DNA from: Maribacter sp.
GTDB taxonomy: Bacteria; Bacteroidota; Bacteroidia; Flavobacteriales; Flavobacteriaceae
Direction of reading: 5' to 3'
Length of the DNA stretch: 16,460 bases
Assembly (NCBI GenBank): GCA_003232155.1
Contig: QILY01000135.1
Location: 1-16,460, forward strand
The translations under genes were made by a program, and so were the position numbers. The first letter of the stretch is position 1. Every line of letters starts with the position of its first letter. The notes below the pieces were generated by a model. It did no database searches. It was not told the DNA's origin and worked only from the letters and a program-made list of their open reading frames with translations. Shown piece after piece: positions 15,165-16,460 of this stretch.

Positions 15165-15548
15165 ATGAAAAATACATTTTTAATGATATTAGTAGTTATC
15201 GGAATATCATCTTGTTCCGAGGCTGATTCTGAACCACAACTACTAAACGGAATACTAACTGGAAATTTTGTTGAGATTACGCCAGAAAATAATAGAACCA
15301 CATTAATTTTCAGCTCTAATAATAATCAACTTCAAGAAAAAAGAATTTCTGATGGAGATAATCCTATATCGAGAACTTTTTCAATACGCATATTAAATGA
15401 TAATATGATTGAATTAAGCAGTAACGAGGCTGACGAAATGTTTCCAAGAATTTTTCATTATCAAATAGTTGATGATAATAAGTTTGAAATTGGAAATATA
15501 AATCAAAATGATTCTGAAAACACTATTATGATTTTTGAACGGAATTAG
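15165..15548 (+). CDS. small predicted lipoprotein, stop codon at a repeat junction
   Basis: The 127-residue protein has a lipoprotein signal: MKNTFLMILVVIGISSC, lipobox ISSC with Cys17, followed by acidic SEADSE. The mature part alternates short beta-strands, as in small beta-barrel or lipocalin-like Bacteroidota lipoproteins (GNFVEITPENNRTTLIF, FHYQIVDDNKFEIGNI, MIFERN at the end). I do not recognise a family. It follows the TerB-like gene by 7 bp. The last codon AAT is followed by TAG, of which TA is flanking DNA and G is the first base of a GAACTCGTTTAAAC repeat end (15548). The original C-terminus may have ended at the same place (if the codon was TAA) or may have been longer. Confidence 0.75.
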   Translation: MKNTFLMILVVIGISSCSEADSEPQLLNGILTGNFVEITPENNRTTLIFSSNNNQLQEKRISDGDNPISRTFSIRILNDNMIELSSNEADEMFPRIFHYQIVDDNKFEIGNINQNDSENTIMIFERN

Positions 15549-15582
15549 AACTCGTTTAAACTTTTTGTTTGAAACCGTATAA
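15548..15582. repeat. third copy of the GAACTCGTTTAAAC element end
   Basis: GAACTCGTTTAAACTTTTTG and the following TTTGAAACC match the right end of the 180-bp element (read in inverse) over about 35 bp with a handful of differences. TTA precedes it. No facing second end was found in the remaining 880 bp, so it is a solo end, a longer element running off the window, or a truncated copy. Confidence 0.6.
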
Positions 15583-15688
15583 AATTAATTGCTAGTGCGG
15601 CGCTTACTTACGTGCTTAAACAACGCAACTAGTGTAATGATTCATAAAAAAGACAACTAATTTTTCGCCTTTTTTACTTTATGCTTCG

Positions 15689-15740
15689 CCTGCCTGCCGG
15701 TCAGGCAGGTTAAAATTTTTAACCGTAGCTACGGCTATGC
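15689..15740. repeat. CCTGCCTG palindrome plus CCGTAGCTACGG palindrome
   Basis: CCTGCCTG (15689-15696) pairs with CAGGCAGG (15702-15709) around CCGGT. Then comes the perfect 12-bp palindrome CCGTAGCTACGG (15723-15734), extended to an 18-mer that is identical in inverse at 2580-2597. The same two modules occur in the same order in the 180-bp element (382-401, 450-466). Confidence 0.6.
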
Positions 15741-15980
15741 TTTGCCAACGCGCCAGCTGGCTTAACGCCCCGCCTTGCCTAAAGAAAAAATCGCATAAAA
15801 ATTTTAGTCACCTTTCTTACAAATCATCACACTAGAGGAATTTTCAGTACAAGCGGACTTGATTCTCGCTTTTTACTTGAGAATGAAATGTTTCTTTATA
15901 GACATATCTTTTGAAAAGAACGCATCTCTTGTTTAGCCCGCATTATTCATGGATTTTCGTCATGAAAAGTCAAAATATCA

Positions 15981-16002
15981 ACCTGCCGGCAAAGGCAGGT
16001 AG
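15981..16002. repeat. partial CCTGCC/GGCAGG palindrome
   Basis: ACCTGCC and GGCAGGT arms flank a short GGCAAA spacer near 15981-16002, a reduced copy of the CCTGCCTG repeat. Confidence 0.45.
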
Positions 16003-16057
16003 GATTGGGAAGCGCAGAAGTTTTTTAGTGAAAGAATTGTAGCTCAATTTTAGCCTG

Positions 16058-16076
16058 TCCCGATTTTTAGTCGGGA
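16058..16076. repeat. TCCCGA hairpin
   Basis: TCCCGA (16058-16063) pairs with TCGGGA (16071-16076) around TTTTTAG. It is a small hairpin of a type often seen between genes in this phylum. Confidence 0.4.
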
Positions 16077-16095
16077 AGCTGAACAAATTTCGAGC

Positions 16096-16138
16096 ACCTG
16101 CCTGACCGGTTTACCTGCCGTAGGCATGGCAGGCAGGT
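16096..16138. repeat. long CCTGCCTG palindromic repeat
   Basis: ACCTGCCTG (16096-16104) pairs with CAGGCAGGT (16130-16138). A second nested CCTGCC (16114-16119) can pair with the same right arm, so two alternative hairpins are possible. Confidence 0.55.
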
Positions 16139-16385
16139 TTTCAATTATAGCAGGTAGTTTGGCTTTGGAATATTAGTTAGTTCTATGTAGATATTATTAA
16201 ACGTCAAATGATATACTTTGCATCCCTCACAGAAGGAAAGCTGCCCATAACAATTTTTTGCTATTGTTTTAATTTGATGATATACTCGTGCCAAATGGAA
16301 ATTCGGGAGAATCAAGGCAGGTTTTTTTTCTCATACCAATGCACGACATAGCGAAAGCTATGGGCGAGTTAGAGCGGTGGCGCAA

Positions 16386-16403
16386 GCATAGCCTGAGCTA
16401 CGG
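16386..16403. repeat. degenerate GCATAGC...GAGCTACGG motif
   Basis: GCATAGCCTGAGCTACGG is a near copy of the GCATAGCCGTAGCTACGG 18-mer at 2580-2597, differing mainly at three central bases. Confidence 0.4.
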
Positions 16404-16433
16404 CGATAAATTTTAACAGGACAGAGCGTTAAG

Positions 16434-16455
16434 AAAATGTCTTGCAGACATTTTT
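16434..16455. terminator. hairpin with T-run at the right edge
   Basis: AAAATGTCT (16434-16442) pairs with AGACATTTT (16446-16454) around TGC, ending in five T. The arms are A/T-rich, and it may serve either strand. No gene upstream on the plus strand explains it. Confidence 0.4.
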
Positions 16456-16460
16456 AGTGA

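Larger units (their letters stand above)
15549..16460. other. 910-bp gene-free region packed with palindromic repeats
   Basis: No ORF with a credible start and composition was found on either strand. The region holds the repeat end at 15548, GC-rich CCTGCC palindromes, CCGTAGCTACGG-type motifs, a CCCGA hairpin and a terminal hairpin, listed separately. The longest start-less open stretch (about 15779-15915) looks incidental. Confidence 0.6.

Noticed and set aside
15779..15915. Start-less open stretch ending FLLENEMFLYRHIF
   Set aside because: No start codon, no recognisable family, closed within 140 bp and embedded in repeats; probably chance.
15548..16460. CRISPR array or attachment site in the repeat-rich right end
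   Set aside because: The repeats are palindromes of unequal spacing and differing sequence, with no regular spacers, no integrase and no tRNA.

Overview
The window looks like chromosomal DNA of a Bacteroidota bacterium, most likely a marine Flavobacteriaceae. It is AT-rich and carries promoter -7 elements of the TAnnTTTG type. The genes are typical of that group: a DUF1800/DUF1501 pair whose DUF1501 member carries both a Tat signal and a C-terminal type IX (Por) sorting tail, a DUF4369/TlpA-type thioredoxin protein, a long MetG with a C-terminal tRNA-binding domain, and Mfd. No rRNA, tRNA, CRISPR array or complete insertion sequence was seen.

Left third (1-4860): decayed, repeat-rich DNA. 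After the tail of an unknown CDS (1-101) comes a maltose-O-acetyltransferase-like pseudogene (about 241-785). It is interrupted by a 180-bp non-coding element with terminal inverted repeats (359-538), flanked by ATT direct repeats. Removing the element plus one ATT restores the protein reading frame across the junction. Next is a YidK-like sodium/solute symporter (824-2480) whose first membrane segment is out of frame at an A6 run. An intergenic region follows with a hairpin, a 145-bp inverted-repeat element and a 20-bp palindrome made of two fused ends of the 180-bp element, flanked by AAT. Then comes metG on the minus strand, spread over three reading frames.

Middle (4860-11140): a terminator, then DUF1501 and DUF1800 (minus strand, read DUF1800 to DUF1501, probable operon), divergent from yraN and an ACT-domain-like protein (plus strand). 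A TlpA/ResA-like lipid-free exported thioredoxin protein follows on the minus strand, downstream of mfd.

Right third (11150-16460): intact mfd (minus), with a good promoter facing a divergent TerB-like gene and a small lipoprotein gene. The lipoprotein's stop codon is completed by the first base of another copy of the GAACTCGTTTAAAC end. The last 910 bp hold no supported gene, only palindromic repeat modules.

The most interesting signal is the non-autonomous repeat family with GAACTCGTTTAAAC ends: a full copy in a gene with a decodable empty site, a minimal palindromic copy, and an end that supplies a stop codon. Smaller palindromic repeats also lie inside the coding frames of metG and mfd. 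Several apparent frameshifts cluster in the left third; whether they are real or sequence errors cannot be decided here.
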